Of a DNA stretch of 43,184 bases, positions 1 through 8,314 are shown one piece after another (positions within the stretch are counted from its first letter, which is position 1; every line of letters starts with the position of its first letter). Origin of the DNA: an uncultured Oscillospiraceae bacterium. Lineage in GTDB: Bacteria; Bacillota; Clostridia; Oscillospirales; Oscillospiraceae. The stretch lies in contig CAJTVO010000007.1 of the NCBI GenBank assembly GCA_910579485.1, forward strand, positions 1 through 43,184, written 5' to 3'. The notes under the pieces were generated by a model that saw only the letters and a program-made list of their open reading frames with translations, was not told the origin of the DNA and made no database searches. A program made the translations under genes and the position numbers.

Positions 1-1
1 G

Positions 2-610
2 CTGCCGGAGTTCGGCAAGGATTCCATGGAGGTGCTGCGACAGCCCATCGAGGACGGGGAGGTCACCATCACCCGCACCGCGGGGAGCATCTGCCTGCCC
101 AGCCGGTTCATGCTGGTGTGCGCCATGAACCCCTGCCGGTGCGGCTGGCGGGGGCATCCGTCGGGGAGATGCACCTGCACCGACGCCATGGTGGAGAAGT
201 ACGTGGCGAAGATCTCCGGACCCATGCTGGACCGGATCGACCTCCACGTGGAGGTGCCCTCAGTGGAGTTCGAGGCCATGCGCCGCCGGGAGAAACCGGA
301 GCCCTCCTCCGCCGTCAAGGCCAGGGTCAACGCCGCCCGTGCCCTGCAGGCGGAGCGCTTCGCCGGGACGGAGGTCAGCTGCAACGCCCACATGACCGCC
401 GCCCGGGTCGGGGAGTTCTGCCGCCTGGACGACGCCGGGGAGCGTATCCTGAAGGCCGCCTTCGACCGCATGGGGCTCACCGCCCGGAGCCATGACCGCA
501 TCCTGCGGGTGGCCCGGACCATCGCCGATCTGGATGGGGCGGAGCGTATCTCCGCCGCCCATCTGGCGGAGGCTATCCAGTACAGGAACACGGAGATACT
601 GCGGAAGTAA
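2..610 (+). CDS. comM: ComM/YifB-family Mg-chelatase-like AAA+ ATPase, C-terminal part
   Basis: The gene is cut by the window edge: the frame is open from base 2 and ends at TAA 608-610, giving about 202 residues. It begins LPEFGKDSMEVLRQPIEDG, which is the AAA+ segment after Walker B. A cysteine-rich insert follows (NPCRCG, then CTCT), then SGPMLDRIDLHVEVP, and finally the Mg-chelatase C-terminal helical domain ending in SHDRILRVARTIADLDG and AIQYR. These are hallmarks of YifB/ComM. In naturally transformable bacteria ComM is a hexameric helicase promoting branch migration of incoming DNA; its role in this organism is inferred. The upstream half lies outside the window, so the Walker A motif cannot be checked. 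Confidence 0.93.
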   Translation: MPEFGKDSMEVLRQPIEDGEVTITRTAGSICLPSRFMLVCAMNPCRCGWRGHPSGRCTCTDAMVEKYVAKISGPMLDRIDLHVEVPSVEFEAMRRREKPEPSSAVKARVNAARALQAERFAGTEVSCNAHMTAARVGEFCRLDDAGERILKAAFDRMGLTARSHDRILRVARTIADLDGAERISAAHLAEAIQYRNTEILRK

Positions 611-668
611 ACGCACAAAAAGGATGCCGCCCAACGGAGCGGTGACGTAAGAACGCATTTTAAGCGAG

Positions 669-697
669 GGCCGGCGCAGTCTTAGGCTGCGCCGGCC
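669..697 (+). terminator. hairpin after comM
   Basis: Perfect 11-bp inverted repeat (669-679 with 687-697) and a 7-nt loop, 59 nt beyond the comM stop. No U-run follows, so it is either a weak intrinsic terminator or an mRNA-end hairpin. The rest of 611-862 holds nothing recognisable; AT content rises sharply from about 700 toward the next gene. Confidence 0.45.
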
Positions 698-862
698 ATG
701 TCCTCTTAAGCACATAACCGATCGTCATTGTAACGCTGCCCAAAAAGCAGGAGCAGGCCTGTCCCAAAGGTAGGGAGATAGACAACAATACAAGAAAGTG
801 CCATACTTGACTTCTAACATAAACTGTTGACCAATAAATCTGGTTTTGACGAGGTGTTATAT

Positions 863-1732
863 ATGGAAAAAAGTAATCAATCTATAAAATGGTATCTGAT
901 AATAGTTGCAATAGTATGCTATGGTTTAGGCATAGCAGAAATGATTTTTCAGACAGGGGTATTTTATAATATTCTGCAAAAGGGTTTCACTTTGGTTCCT
1001 GCTGTAACTGCATTGGCTGTGCGCGGTATAACAAAGGAGAAATATCAAATCCGTTTATCCCTTAAAGTTTGGAAGCATTGGAAAATGTGGTTGTTTAGTG
1101 CTTTTGTTCCCGCCGCTACAATCGCTCTTGGTGCGATACTGTATTTTTCTGTTTTCAGCAGTGAATTCAGTGGAGTGTTTGCAATAAGTCAATTAGTTGG
1201 CGGCGATGAAAACATTACAATATCAAATCCCTTCATATTTGCGATAGTATGTATTGTTATATCTGCAGTGTGTATTCCCATTCAACTATTGGAGCTTGGT
1301 GAAGAAGTAGGCTGGAGAGGATTTCTGTTATGGCATCAGGTAGATAAATATGGGGCAAAAAAAGCCGTATTGATAAATGGCGTAGAATGGGGATTGGCTC
1401 ATATGCCGCTTATTTATCTCGGTTTCAATTACAGTAATGACAATCCCGGTGCACCGTGGTCAAATATGGCGTTGACGATGTTGTTATGTATTGTTATGGG
1501 AATTACATTTTCATTTGTCACATTGAAAACAGGTAATTGTATGTATGCAGCAATAATGCACGGAGTTGTTAATGTCATTGGTGAAATACCAGTATTTTGC
1601 TCGGTATCACTTAAAAGCGGACTATTGGGACCAAATCCCACGGGATTAGTTTCAATGTCATTTTTGATCATTCTGGCTGTAATTTCATTTGTAAGGATAA
1701 GCAAGCTAAAAATTCCTTCAAACACAAAATAA
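863..1732 (+). CDS. CPBP-family intramembrane metalloprotease (CAAX-like), AT-rich insert
   Basis: 289-residue polytopic membrane protein. The abortive-infection/CAAX-protease (CPBP) motifs are in order: EExxxR at E147-E148-R152 (GEEVGWRGF), a histidine at H180 (EWGLAHMP) and a second at H233 (IMHGVVN). In the family these form an intramembrane glutamate protease-type site; members act in prenyl-protein processing, bacteriocin self-immunity or toxin maturation. ATG 863 is chosen over the in-frame TTG 827 because GAGGTG (851-856) sits 6 nt upstream. Base composition and codon use are strikingly AT-rich against the surrounding GC-rich genes, and a likely relaxase remnant lies just downstream, so this looks like acquired cargo. 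The substrate is unknown. Confidence 0.88.
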   Translation: MEKSNQSIKWYLIIVAIVCYGLGIAEMIFQTGVFYNILQKGFTLVPAVTALAVRGITKEKYQIRLSLKVWKHWKMWLFSAFVPAATIALGAILYFSVFSSEFSGVFAISQLVGGDENITISNPFIFAIVCIVISAVCIPIQLLELGEEVGWRGFLLWHQVDKYGAKKAVLINGVEWGLAHMPLIYLGFNYSNDNPGAPWSNMALTMLLCIVMGITFSFVTLKTGNCMYAAIMHGVVNVIGEIPVFCSVSLKSGLLGPNPTGLVSMSFLIILAVISFVRISKLKIPSNTK

Positions 1733-1774
1733 ATACTATCAACAAATTCCAGTTTATAAAATAGTTACCCTGCC

Positions 1775-1808
1775 AAAGACAGTAAACACTTTGCCTGCTG
1801 TCTTTTTT
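1775..1808 (+). terminator. intrinsic terminator of the CPBP gene
   Basis: AAAGACAG (1775-1782) pairs with CTGTCTTT (1798-1805) around a 15-nt loop, and the T-run continues to 1808. It lies 42 nt after the CPBP stop codon. Confidence 0.6.
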
Positions 1809-1830
1809 CATGGCGAGAGGAGGTGCTGCC

Positions 1831-1998
1831 ACGGCCACGACCTGCATCCGGCCCTATAAGCAGGCGGCGGGACTGCGCGCCGTCCAGACGATGGAGGAGC
1901 GGTTTGCCTACGGGCTCAACCCCCAAAAGCTGGGGGCCGTGGAGCGCGGGGCTCTGTTTTTCCAGATACGGCAGGCGTTCCCGCATGGCTTTCCGCTC
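1831..1998 (+). pseudogene. probable relaxase (mobilisation protein) 5' remnant
   Basis: Reading plus from 1831 gives TATTCIRPYKQAAGLRAVQT, then a segment with EERFAYGLNPQKLGAV, then ERGALFFQIRQAFPHG. The second part resembles the Q(I/V)RQ(S/A)F-P-GE block of clostridial mobilisation relaxases; the first resembles their 'NPxK' start region. Family members normally have about 35 residues between the two blocks, so an in-frame deletion is inferred. A good ribosome-binding site, AGGAGG (1818-1823), stands 7 nt before ACG 1831, where a start codon would be expected, suggesting ATG decayed to ACG. Homology after about 1998 is lost. The assignment is from memory of the family, so confidence is moderate. 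The sequence switches back to GC-rich here. Confidence 0.42.
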
Positions 1999-2016
1999 CT
2001 TTCGGTATCTGAACAT

Positions 2017-2060
2017 GAAAAAACGCCGCAGACTTTTTTCAAAATCTGCGGCGTCCTTTT
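2017..2060. terminator. bidirectional terminator ending the galactosidase/cbiK operon
   Basis: Perfect 10-bp stem (2023-2032 with 2045-2054). A-rich sequence lies on its left (2017-2022) and TTTTTT on its right (2057-2062), so it works on both strands. It lies 10 nt after the cbiK stop on the minus strand. Confidence 0.85.
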
Positions 2061-2064
2061 TTGT

Positions 2065-2826
2065 TTAAATCGTTTCCAGCAGGGCGGTCAGGCGCTCCTG
2101 ATACATCTCCTGGACCCAGGGAAGCTCCCCCAATCCGGTGAAGGCGCATTGGACGGTATGGCCCGCCGCCTCCAGACGGCCCTTCCACTCCCCCGCCATG
2201 TCGCTGCGGGCGTGCTCCCCGGCTACCAGCATCAGGGGGGCCAGCCGGATATGCCGGGGGCCTTCCGGCGCAAGCTGGCGGACCACGTCCTCCAGCCCGG
2301 GCCAGCCCTCCACGGTGCCCACCAGCACATCCTCCCGCCCCACCAGCCGCAGGGCGGTCTGGAGGGCCGGGTAGACCGCGTTGGCGAAATGCTCCGTACC
2401 GTGGCCCATCAGGACTACCGCCCCGCCCTCCTCCCGGGGATACATCCCGGCGAGACCGGCGGCGAAGCGCAGGAGGTCCGCCGTATCCGCCAGCAGGGGG
2501 CGTCCTACGGACAGGACGTCGAAGTTGGCGGATAGGGCTTCCGCCTCCGCCCGGAGCTTGTCGTACTCAAAGCCGTAGAGCAGGTGGGTGGGCTGTACCG
2601 CCGCCCGGCGGACGCCTCTGGCGCGAAGCTGCTCCAATGCCTCCGGCAGGCTGGGCACCTCCTCCCCTCGTTTGGCGAGGATGCGCTGGATGGTGGGGCT
2701 GGTGAAGGCCCGGACAAACTCACAGTCCCCCGCGGAGCGGCGCAGGGCGTCCTCGACCGCCGTGACGGCCCTGCGGGCCTCCGGGACGCTGGTGCCGAAG
2801 CTGACGGCCACGAAACCCCGGTCCAT
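2065..2826 (-). CDS. cbiK: sirohydrochlorin cobaltochelatase (CbiK type)
   Basis: 253-residue cytoplasmic chelatase of the anaerobic CbiK class, which inserts Co2+ into sirohydrochlorin in early anaerobic cobalamin synthesis; some homologs insert Fe2+ or Ni2+. Two chelatase half-domains are visible: the start GFVAVSFGTSVPEAR, and GHGTEHFANAVYPAL from residue 141. Likely metal ligands, matched to the Salmonella CbiK His/Glu/His set, are H142 or H146, E173 (VEGWPG) and H205 (AGEHARSDM). Length is normal. The ATG lies one base beyond the lacZ TGA, with its GGAGG inside the last lacZ codons, so translation is coupled to lacZ. No other cobalamin gene is in the window, which makes this partnership unusual. 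Confidence 0.92.
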   Translation of the reverse strand: MDRGFVAVSFGTSVPEARRAVTAVEDALRRSAGDCEFVRAFTSPTIQRILAKRGEEVPSLPEALEQLRARGVRRAAVQPTHLLYGFEYDKLRAEAEALSANFDVLSVGRPLLADTADLLRFAAGLAGMYPREEGGAVVLMGHGTEHFANAVYPALQTALRLVGREDVLVGTVEGWPGLEDVVRQLAPEGPRHIRLAPLMLVAGEHARSDMAGEWKGRLEAAGHTVQCAFTGLGELPWVQEMYQERLTALLETI

Positions 2827-2827
2827 C

Positions 2828-5800
2828 TCAGCCTCCGATGCCCCGGAAGCGGAAGCGGAAGGTCATCTCCTCCGCCGGGAGCAGGTACTCCGGACGGGGC
2901 CGCGCGCCCCAGCTGTCGTCCCCGCCGACGCCCATCTGCATGGCGGAAGCCCGGATCACCGTGTGGTGGACGGCGGGCAGCTCATGGGGATGGGCGGCGT
3001 TCTCCAGCTCGGAGGGGGTCCAGGGCAGGGCGGAGAAGTTCATATGATCGCCCTCAAACAGCAGGCCCAGGCCGTCCCCGTCCGTGACGGCGGCCCAGCG
3101 GACGCTGGCGTGGTTCCCGCACTCCTGGGGCTTCAGGTAGGGGGCGAGGCCTGCCTCCGCCGTGGTCTCCCAGACGCCCAGCTTTCCGCCGGACTGGCGG
3201 TCCCAGTAGGTGGCCTCCGGACCGGGACCGTACCAGCGCAGGCGGTGGAAGTCCGCGTCCATCTTCAGCATCACGCCGAACTCCGGCGCGGGGCCCAGCA
3301 CCTTGGGGCCGTCGGAGGTCAGGGTGGTCTCCACCGTGCCGTCGGCGAACACCCGGAAGGACAGGCTGCAGGAGACTGCGGGGGTGGTGGGCAGCTGGTA
3401 GAGATAGGTCATCTGCACCCAGTTGTCCCCCCGCCGGACGCTCCAGGTCTGCTCGCCGGGCCGCAGGCCGTCGGGGTTCTGGTTCACGGGGTAGAGGCTG
3501 GCCAGCTTCCACTGGGCGTACCGGATGGGGGCCTTGCAGCCCCGGTCGTTGTCCGTGGCCGCCCGCCAGAAGCTGGGGACCAGCATGGACTTCATCATCT
3601 CCCGGCCCCGATAGCGGTAGGAGATCATCCCGCCCATGCTCTTGGAGAACAGGACACGGAAGTCCTTCCCCCGGACGCCCAGGTTCCAGGCGCCGTCGAT
3701 GACCTCCGGGGCCTGGTCCGGGCTGGCGGGAACGGGCAGCTCGCCGCCGGACCACTGGCCGAAGGCCACCTCGTGGCCCTTCTTCGCCCAGGGCTGGTCC
3801 CGGCGCAGGCGGAAGGAGACGATCACCCCGTACTCCGTGTCCAGCTCCTCCGGCCACAGGGGCAGGTCATAGACGCGGCTCTCGCAGGGCGGGACATCGG
3901 TCTCCATGGGGGCCTCCGACACCAGACGGCCCTCCCGGTACAGGCGGACCACGCAGTCGAACTCCCCGCTGCCGGTGAAGAGGCTGCGGTTGGCGATCTC
4001 AGCCTTCCCGTCGGAGACGTGGATCTGCAGATTCTGATAGAGGTGCTTGACCTCCTGCATCTTGTCGGTGGGGGCGCGGCGGAGACTGTCCACGATGCCG
4101 TCGCCGCTGAAGTTGCCGTCGTGGGGACGGTCGTCGAAGTCGCCGCCGTAGCCCTGATAGCAGAGGCCGTAGCGGTCCTTCCGGGTGACGGCCTGGTCGA
4201 TATAGTCCCAGATGAACCCGCCCTGGTAGGAGGGCACCTCGTCCATCAGGCGGATATACACGTCCTGCCCGCCGAAGGAGTTGCCCATGGCGTGGGCGTA
4301 CTCGCAGGAGATGGCGGGACGGGAGGGATCCTTCTCCAGCGCCGCACGGATGCCCTCGGCGGACCAGTACATATTGCTGAAGATATCGCTGGTCTTGGCG
4401 TAGTCCGGGTCGCAGTGCAGGCTCTCATAGTGGACGGGTCGGGTATCCATGCTGTGGAAGTAGTCGGACGCCGCCAGGATGTTGCCCCCCCCGGCGGACT
4501 CGTTGCCGCAGGACCAGATAAGGACGCTGGGCCGGTTCCGGTCCCGGCGGAGCATGGCCTCCGCCCGGGCTACCACCGCCGCCCTCCACTGGGGGACGCT
4601 GCCGGGGATGTGGTCCTCCCGGGCGATCAGTCCCCGGTCCCGCATCTCCCAGCACCCGTGGGACTCCAGGTTCATCTCGTCGATGACGTACATGCCGTAC
4701 TTGTCGCACAGCCGGTAGAAGAAGCTCTGGTTGGGATAGTGGCTGGTGCGGATGGCGTTGATGTTGTTCTGCTTCATGGTCACGATGTCCAGCTCGGTCT
4801 CCGCCTCGGTGACGCAGCGGCCCGTCCGGGAGGAGAACTCGTGGCGGTTCGTGCCGTGGAAGCGGACGCGCCTGCCGTTGAGCAGCATCAGGCCGTCCCT
4901 GATCTCGAACCGGCGCATCCCCACCTTCTCCCAGACGGTCTCCGTCAGCGCGCCGGAGGCGTCGAAGATCTCGATGGACAGATCGTACAGGAAGGGCTTC
5001 TCCGCGCTCCAGAGCCGGGGAGCGTCCACAGGCAGGACGGCCTCCCGCTCCGCCGGGAGGGTGAGGCTGGCGGCCGCGATCTGCCGCTGCCCGTCGGAGA
5101 GGCGCAGGGCCGCATGGCCCTCGCCCAGGGCCTCCAGCGCCACCCGGACCTCGCCGGAGGCGAAGTCATCGCCCAGGGGGGTGGTGATCTTCATATCCCG
5201 CACGTGGACCGCCGGCACGGCGTACAGGAACACCTCCCGGAAGATGCCGGAGAAGCGGAAGAAGTCCTGATCCTCCATCCAGCTGGCGTTGGTGTACTGG
5301 AAGACCTGGGCGGCCAGCTTGTTCTCCCCGGGGACCAGATAGTCCGTCAGCTCGAACTCCGAGGGGGTGAAGCCGTCCTCGCCGTAGCCCGCGTAGTGGC
5401 CGTTGCACCACACGGCCAAACCGCTCTCCGCCCCCTGGAAGGAGATGAAGACGCGCATCCCCGCCATCCGCTCCGGCAGGGTGAAATACTTTACATAGCT
5501 TGCAACCGGGTTAAATTCCTCCGGCGCCTGCCCCAGCTTGACGTCCTCGCAGCCATCCCAGGGGTACTGGACGTTGGCGTACTGGGGGCGTCCGTAGCCG
5601 TGGAGCTGGGGATGGGAGGGGACGGGGAGCTTGTCCCAGCCCCGGCAGTCCACACCGGCGGCGAAGAAATCGGGAACGGTCCCGGCGAAGTTCTCCGCGT
5701 AGTGGAAATACCAGTCCCCGTTGAGGGAGAAACGGGAGGGCGCGCCGTCCGCCAGGGTGTAGAGATGGTCGGAGTGGGGCGCTTCCCGGCGGTCCTGGAA

Positions 5801-5842
5801 GAACTCCGGGGATTTGGTCATTTCATACTTAAATTCTTTCAT
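2828..5842 (-). CDS. lacZ: beta-galactosidase, GH2 (LacZ type)
   Basis: 1004 residues, typical LacZ length, with no signal peptide, so cytoplasmic. Domain order: GH2 sugar-binding domain (about 40-210), immunoglobulin-like domain (215-315), TIM barrel (about 320-620), then the C-terminal beta-sandwich domains with a domain-5 'small chain' (about 730-1000). The acid/base glutamate is E448 (SCGNESAGGG) and the nucleophile is E514 (ISCEYAHAMGNS). GGFIWDYIDQ and the RFHGTNRHE signature also fit. It hydrolyses beta-galactosides such as lactose. Its ATG overlaps the alpha-galactosidase TGA by 4 nt (ATGA), with GGAGG just upstream. The large antisense frame on the plus strand is a composition artefact. 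Confidence 0.97.
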   Translation of the reverse strand: MKEFKYEMTKSPEFFQDRREAPHSDHLYTLADGAPSRFSLNGDWYFHYAENFAGTVPDFFAAGVDCRGWDKLPVPSHPQLHGYGRPQYANVQYPWDGCEDVKLGQAPEEFNPVASYVKYFTLPERMAGMRVFISFQGAESGLAVWCNGHYAGYGEDGFTPSEFELTDYLVPGENKLAAQVFQYTNASWMEDQDFFRFSGIFREVFLYAVPAVHVRDMKITTPLGDDFASGEVRVALEALGEGHAALRLSDGQRQIAAASLTLPAEREAVLPVDAPRLWSAEKPFLYDLSIEIFDASGALTETVWEKVGMRRFEIRDGLMLLNGRRVRFHGTNRHEFSSRTGRCVTEAETELDIVTMKQNNINAIRTSHYPNQSFFYRLCDKYGMYVIDEMNLESHGCWEMRDRGLIAREDHIPGSVPQWRAAVVARAEAMLRRDRNRPSVLIWSCGNESAGGGNILAASDYFHSMDTRPVHYESLHCDPDYAKTSDIFSNMYWSAEGIRAALEKDPSRPAISCEYAHAMGNSFGGQDVYIRLMDEVPSYQGGFIWDYIDQAVTRKDRYGLCYQGYGGDFDDRPHDGNFSGDGIVDSLRRAPTDKMQEVKHLYQNLQIHVSDGKAEIANRSLFTGSGEFDCVVRLYREGRLVSEAPMETDVPPCESRVYDLPLWPEELDTEYGVIVSFRLRRDQPWAKKGHEVAFGQWSGGELPVPASPDQAPEVIDGAWNLGVRGKDFRVLFSKSMGGMISYRYRGREMMKSMLVPSFWRAATDNDRGCKAPIRYAQWKLASLYPVNQNPDGLRPGEQTWSVRRGDNWVQMTYLYQLPTTPAVSCSLSFRVFADGTVETTLTSDGPKVLGPAPEFGVMLKMDADFHRLRWYGPGPEATYWDRQSGGKLGVWETTAEAGLAPYLKPQECGNHASVRWAAVTDGDGLGLLFEGDHMNFSALPWTPSELENAAHPHELPAVHHTVIRASAMQMGVGGDDSWGARPRPEYLLPAEEMTFRFRFRGIGG

Positions 5843-8025
5843 ACTGCCTCCAAAACGATCAGTTTTCCAATAAAGTCTCCGCTGATGCAGGGCATGACCA
5901 TGCCGCCGTACATCCAGCCCGCGCCGGAGCGGACCTCGCCGGTCTCGCTGGAGCGGTAAAGGGTCTCCTCATCCAGACCTCGCAGGGGCAGGAGCACGCT
6001 CCGCCGCCGCTGGCGGCTCATGACGTGGACGTAGTTCAGCACGGCGGTCCGCTTGTCCTTGCTGACGGCCATCAGGGCGTCGTACTCCCCGTTCTCGCCG
6101 TAGGAGGCCAGGCGGTAGTAGTCGCCGTCGTGGAACACGGGGCCGTACTTCCGGTAGTCCTCCAGCTGGCCGGGGATCATGGCCAGCTCCTCTTCCGTCA
6201 GCTTGGTGAGGTCCAGCTCATAGCCGAAGCATCCCGGCAGGGACACCAGCCCCCGGGTGGCGAAGGGCGTCACCCGTCCGTTGGTGTGGCTGGGGCAGGC
6301 GGCCACGTGGGCCCCCATGGAGGACAGGGGATAGATGAGGGCCGTGCCCTCCTGGATGCGCAGGCGGTCGATGGCGTCGGTGTTGTCGGAGGTCCAGATC
6401 TGGGGGCTGTAGTACAGCATACCCGGGTCGAACCGTCCGCCGCCGCTGGCGCAGTTCTCCAGCAGGAGCTGGGGGAAGTCCGCCAGCAGGCGCTCCTGGA
6501 GCTCGTAGACGCCCAGGACGTACCGGTGGAGCAGCTCTCCCTGGCGGTCCGCCTCCAGGCAGAAGCCGGCCACGTCGGTAAGGGTGCGGTTCATGTCCCA
6601 CTTCACATACTCGATGTTGGCGGAGGACAGCGCCGCCTTCAGCTGGGCGTACACGCACTCCCGGACCTCGGGGCGGGAGACGTCCAGCACCAGCTGGTGC
6701 CGGGCCTCCATGGGCTTGCGGCCCGGGATCTGGATGGCGTAGTCCGGGTGGGCCCGGTAGAGCTCGGAATTGGGGGACACCATCTCCGGCTCCACCCAGA
6801 GGCCGAACTTCATCCCCAGGGCGTTGATCTGGTCCGCCAGATATTTCAGGCCCCCGGGGAGTTTCTTCTCATTGACGAACCAATCGCCCAGGCTGTTGTC
6901 GTCCGTATCCCGGCAGCCGAACCAGCCGTCGTCCAGCACCAGCATCTCGATGCCCCGCCCGGCGGCGGTGCGGGCGATGTCCAGAAGCTTCTCCGTGTCG
7001 AAATCGAAGTAGGTGGCCTCCCAGTTGTTCACCAGGGAGGGACGGGGGCGTCCGGCCCAGGTCTCACGGATGAGGTGGGTCCGGTAGAGGTCGTGGAAGG
7101 TGTGGGTCATGCCCTCCAGGCCGGTACTGGAGTATACCAGCACCGCCTCCGGGGTCTGGAAGCTCTCCTCCGGGCCCAGCTTCCAGCTAAAGCCCTCGGG
7201 GTGGATGCCGATGACCGCCCGGAGGTAGGCCTGCTGGCTCATCTCTACCTGGGCCAGGAAGTTGCCGGAGTAGACCAGGTTCATGGCGTACACCTGGCCG
7301 TGCTCCTGGGTGGCGCCGTGCTCCGCCAGGGCCAGGAAGGGCTGTCCGGCATGGGAGGAGATGCCCCGCTGGGAGGACACGCCCTGCCGCCCCCAGCCCA
7401 GCTTCCGGCGCTGGATCATCCGCTCGTAGGCCCAGCTGCCGTGGAGGGTGATCAGGTCGAAGTCCCGGTCGTCCATGTCCAGGCAGGCGGAGAGGGCGGC
7501 GTCCAGCTTCACCGGCCTGCTCCCCCGGTTGACGATCCGGGCGCTACGGCAGATGGCGTCCAGCTTCTCGTAGGCGGTGTAGTACAGATGGACCTCCAGA
7601 TCCAGGGCCGCGTCCCCGCAGACCAGCTCCAGGGTGGAGCAGTCTCCTTCCCCGCCCCGTGTGGCGGGAAGGCCGGGAAGGGCGGGCTTTCCGGCGTAGA
7701 TCTGATGGGACCGGTAGGTCAGGCCGCAGGCCCGGAAGCCCTCCCCGGTCTCCACCCGCAGGCAGCTCTCACGGAAGTCCCCCAAGCCGCTGCCGGAGTA
7801 CTCCGTGGGCAGCTCGTCCAGGAAAGTGGTCTGGTCGCCGCGCAGGCGGAAGGGGGACTGGTCCGGGCCCTGCCGCAGCAGGCTGCGCATACCGGCGTCC
7901 GGGACCCTGCGGCCATAGTACACATGCCCCAGGAACCCCTCCTCGTCTACAAGGGCGATCAGGTAGGTGGAGCCGGGGGTATCCAGACGGAACACGCGCT
8001 CCTCTTGGAGATAGGAAATACTCAT
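5839..8025 (-). CDS. alpha-galactosidase, GH36
   Basis: 728 residues, the usual length of bacterial GH36 enzymes such as AgaA. It has an N-terminal beta-supersandwich domain (about 1-320), a TIM barrel (about 330-640, with MLVLDDGWFG and KFGLWVEPEMV) and a C-terminal beta domain. The nucleophile is D477 (YVKWDMNR) and the acid/base D547 (WTSDNTDA), almost the same positions as in Geobacillus AgaA. It removes alpha-1,6-galactose from melibiose, raffinose or stachyose; no signal peptide, so cytoplasmic after uptake. ATG 8025 is chosen over the in-frame TTG 8043 because GGGAGGA (8033-8039) lies just upstream. First gene of the operon; no transporter or regulator is adjacent. Confidence 0.96.
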   Translation of the reverse strand: MSISYLQEERVFRLDTPGSTYLIALVDEEGFLGHVYYGRRVPDAGMRSLLRQGPDQSPFRLRGDQTTFLDELPTEYSGSGLGDFRESCLRVETGEGFRACGLTYRSHQIYAGKPALPGLPATRGGEGDCSTLELVCGDAALDLEVHLYYTAYEKLDAICRSARIVNRGSRPVKLDAALSACLDMDDRDFDLITLHGSWAYERMIQRRKLGWGRQGVSSQRGISSHAGQPFLALAEHGATQEHGQVYAMNLVYSGNFLAQVEMSQQAYLRAVIGIHPEGFSWKLGPEESFQTPEAVLVYSSTGLEGMTHTFHDLYRTHLIRETWAGRPRPSLVNNWEATYFDFDTEKLLDIARTAAGRGIEMLVLDDGWFGCRDTDDNSLGDWFVNEKKLPGGLKYLADQINALGMKFGLWVEPEMVSPNSELYRAHPDYAIQIPGRKPMEARHQLVLDVSRPEVRECVYAQLKAALSSANIEYVKWDMNRTLTDVAGFCLEADRQGELLHRYVLGVYELQERLLADFPQLLLENCASGGGRFDPGMLYYSPQIWTSDNTDAIDRLRIQEGTALIYPLSSMGAHVAACPSHTNGRVTPFATRGLVSLPGCFGYELDLTKLTEEELAMIPGQLEDYRKYGPVFHDGDYYRLASYGENGEYDALMAVSKDKRTAVLNYVHVMSRQRRRSVLLPLRGLDEETLYRSSETGEVRSGAGWMYGGMVMPCISGDFIGKLIVLEAV

Positions 8026-8077
8026 AAAACGGTCCTCCCACAAAAATAGGGTGATGGCGTTGGTTCGCTTCCCTCAA

Positions 8078-8106
8078 ATCATACGAGGTTTGTCCTGATC
8101 TGTCAA
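8078..8106 (-). promoter_or_regulatory. sigma-70 promoter of the galactosidase operon
   Basis: On the minus strand a perfect -35 TTGACA (8101-8106) and -10 TATGAT (8078-8083) are separated by 17 nt, 53 nt upstream of the alpha-galactosidase ATG. No obvious operator dyad is seen. Confidence 0.85.
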
Positions 8107-8220
8107 TGTATAAATGGAGAAAATCATGGGCTTATTTCCCGCCGGACGGGCGGCTGTATGGGAGAGCCCAGAGGCAGAGCGGCAAAATATGGGGATATGC
8201 CGGAACAGCTGGAATTGCAA

Positions 8221-8258
8221 AAACCGCCAGGGACGGCTCGGTCCCTGGCGGTTTCTTT
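8221..8258. terminator. terminator after the Vat-like acetyltransferase
   Basis: Perfect 14-bp stem (8221-8234 with 8241-8254) and a 6-nt loop. On the minus strand it is followed by a T-run and lies about 60 nt past the acetyltransferase stop; on the plus strand TTTCTTT also follows. It insulates this gene from the galactosidase promoter. Confidence 0.85.
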
Positions 8259-8314
8259 ATCTGTATCCTGACCTATTTCCCTGCCGGAGCGGCGGCGCGC
8301 CGGAAGTCAAGATT

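Noticed and set aside
2065..2826. Cobalamin riboswitch for cbiK
   Set aside because: There is no leader: cbiK starts one base after lacZ, and nothing resembling a B12 box is seen upstream of the operon.
2588..5959. 1123-aa plus-strand open frame opposite lacZ
   Set aside because: Low-complexity Gly/Val/Leu/His-rich product, no family features; it mirrors the codon structure of lacZ in very GC-rich DNA.
6025..8049. 674-aa plus-strand open frame opposite the alpha-galactosidase
   Set aside because: Same artefact of GC-rich antisense; the minus strand has full GH36 motifs.
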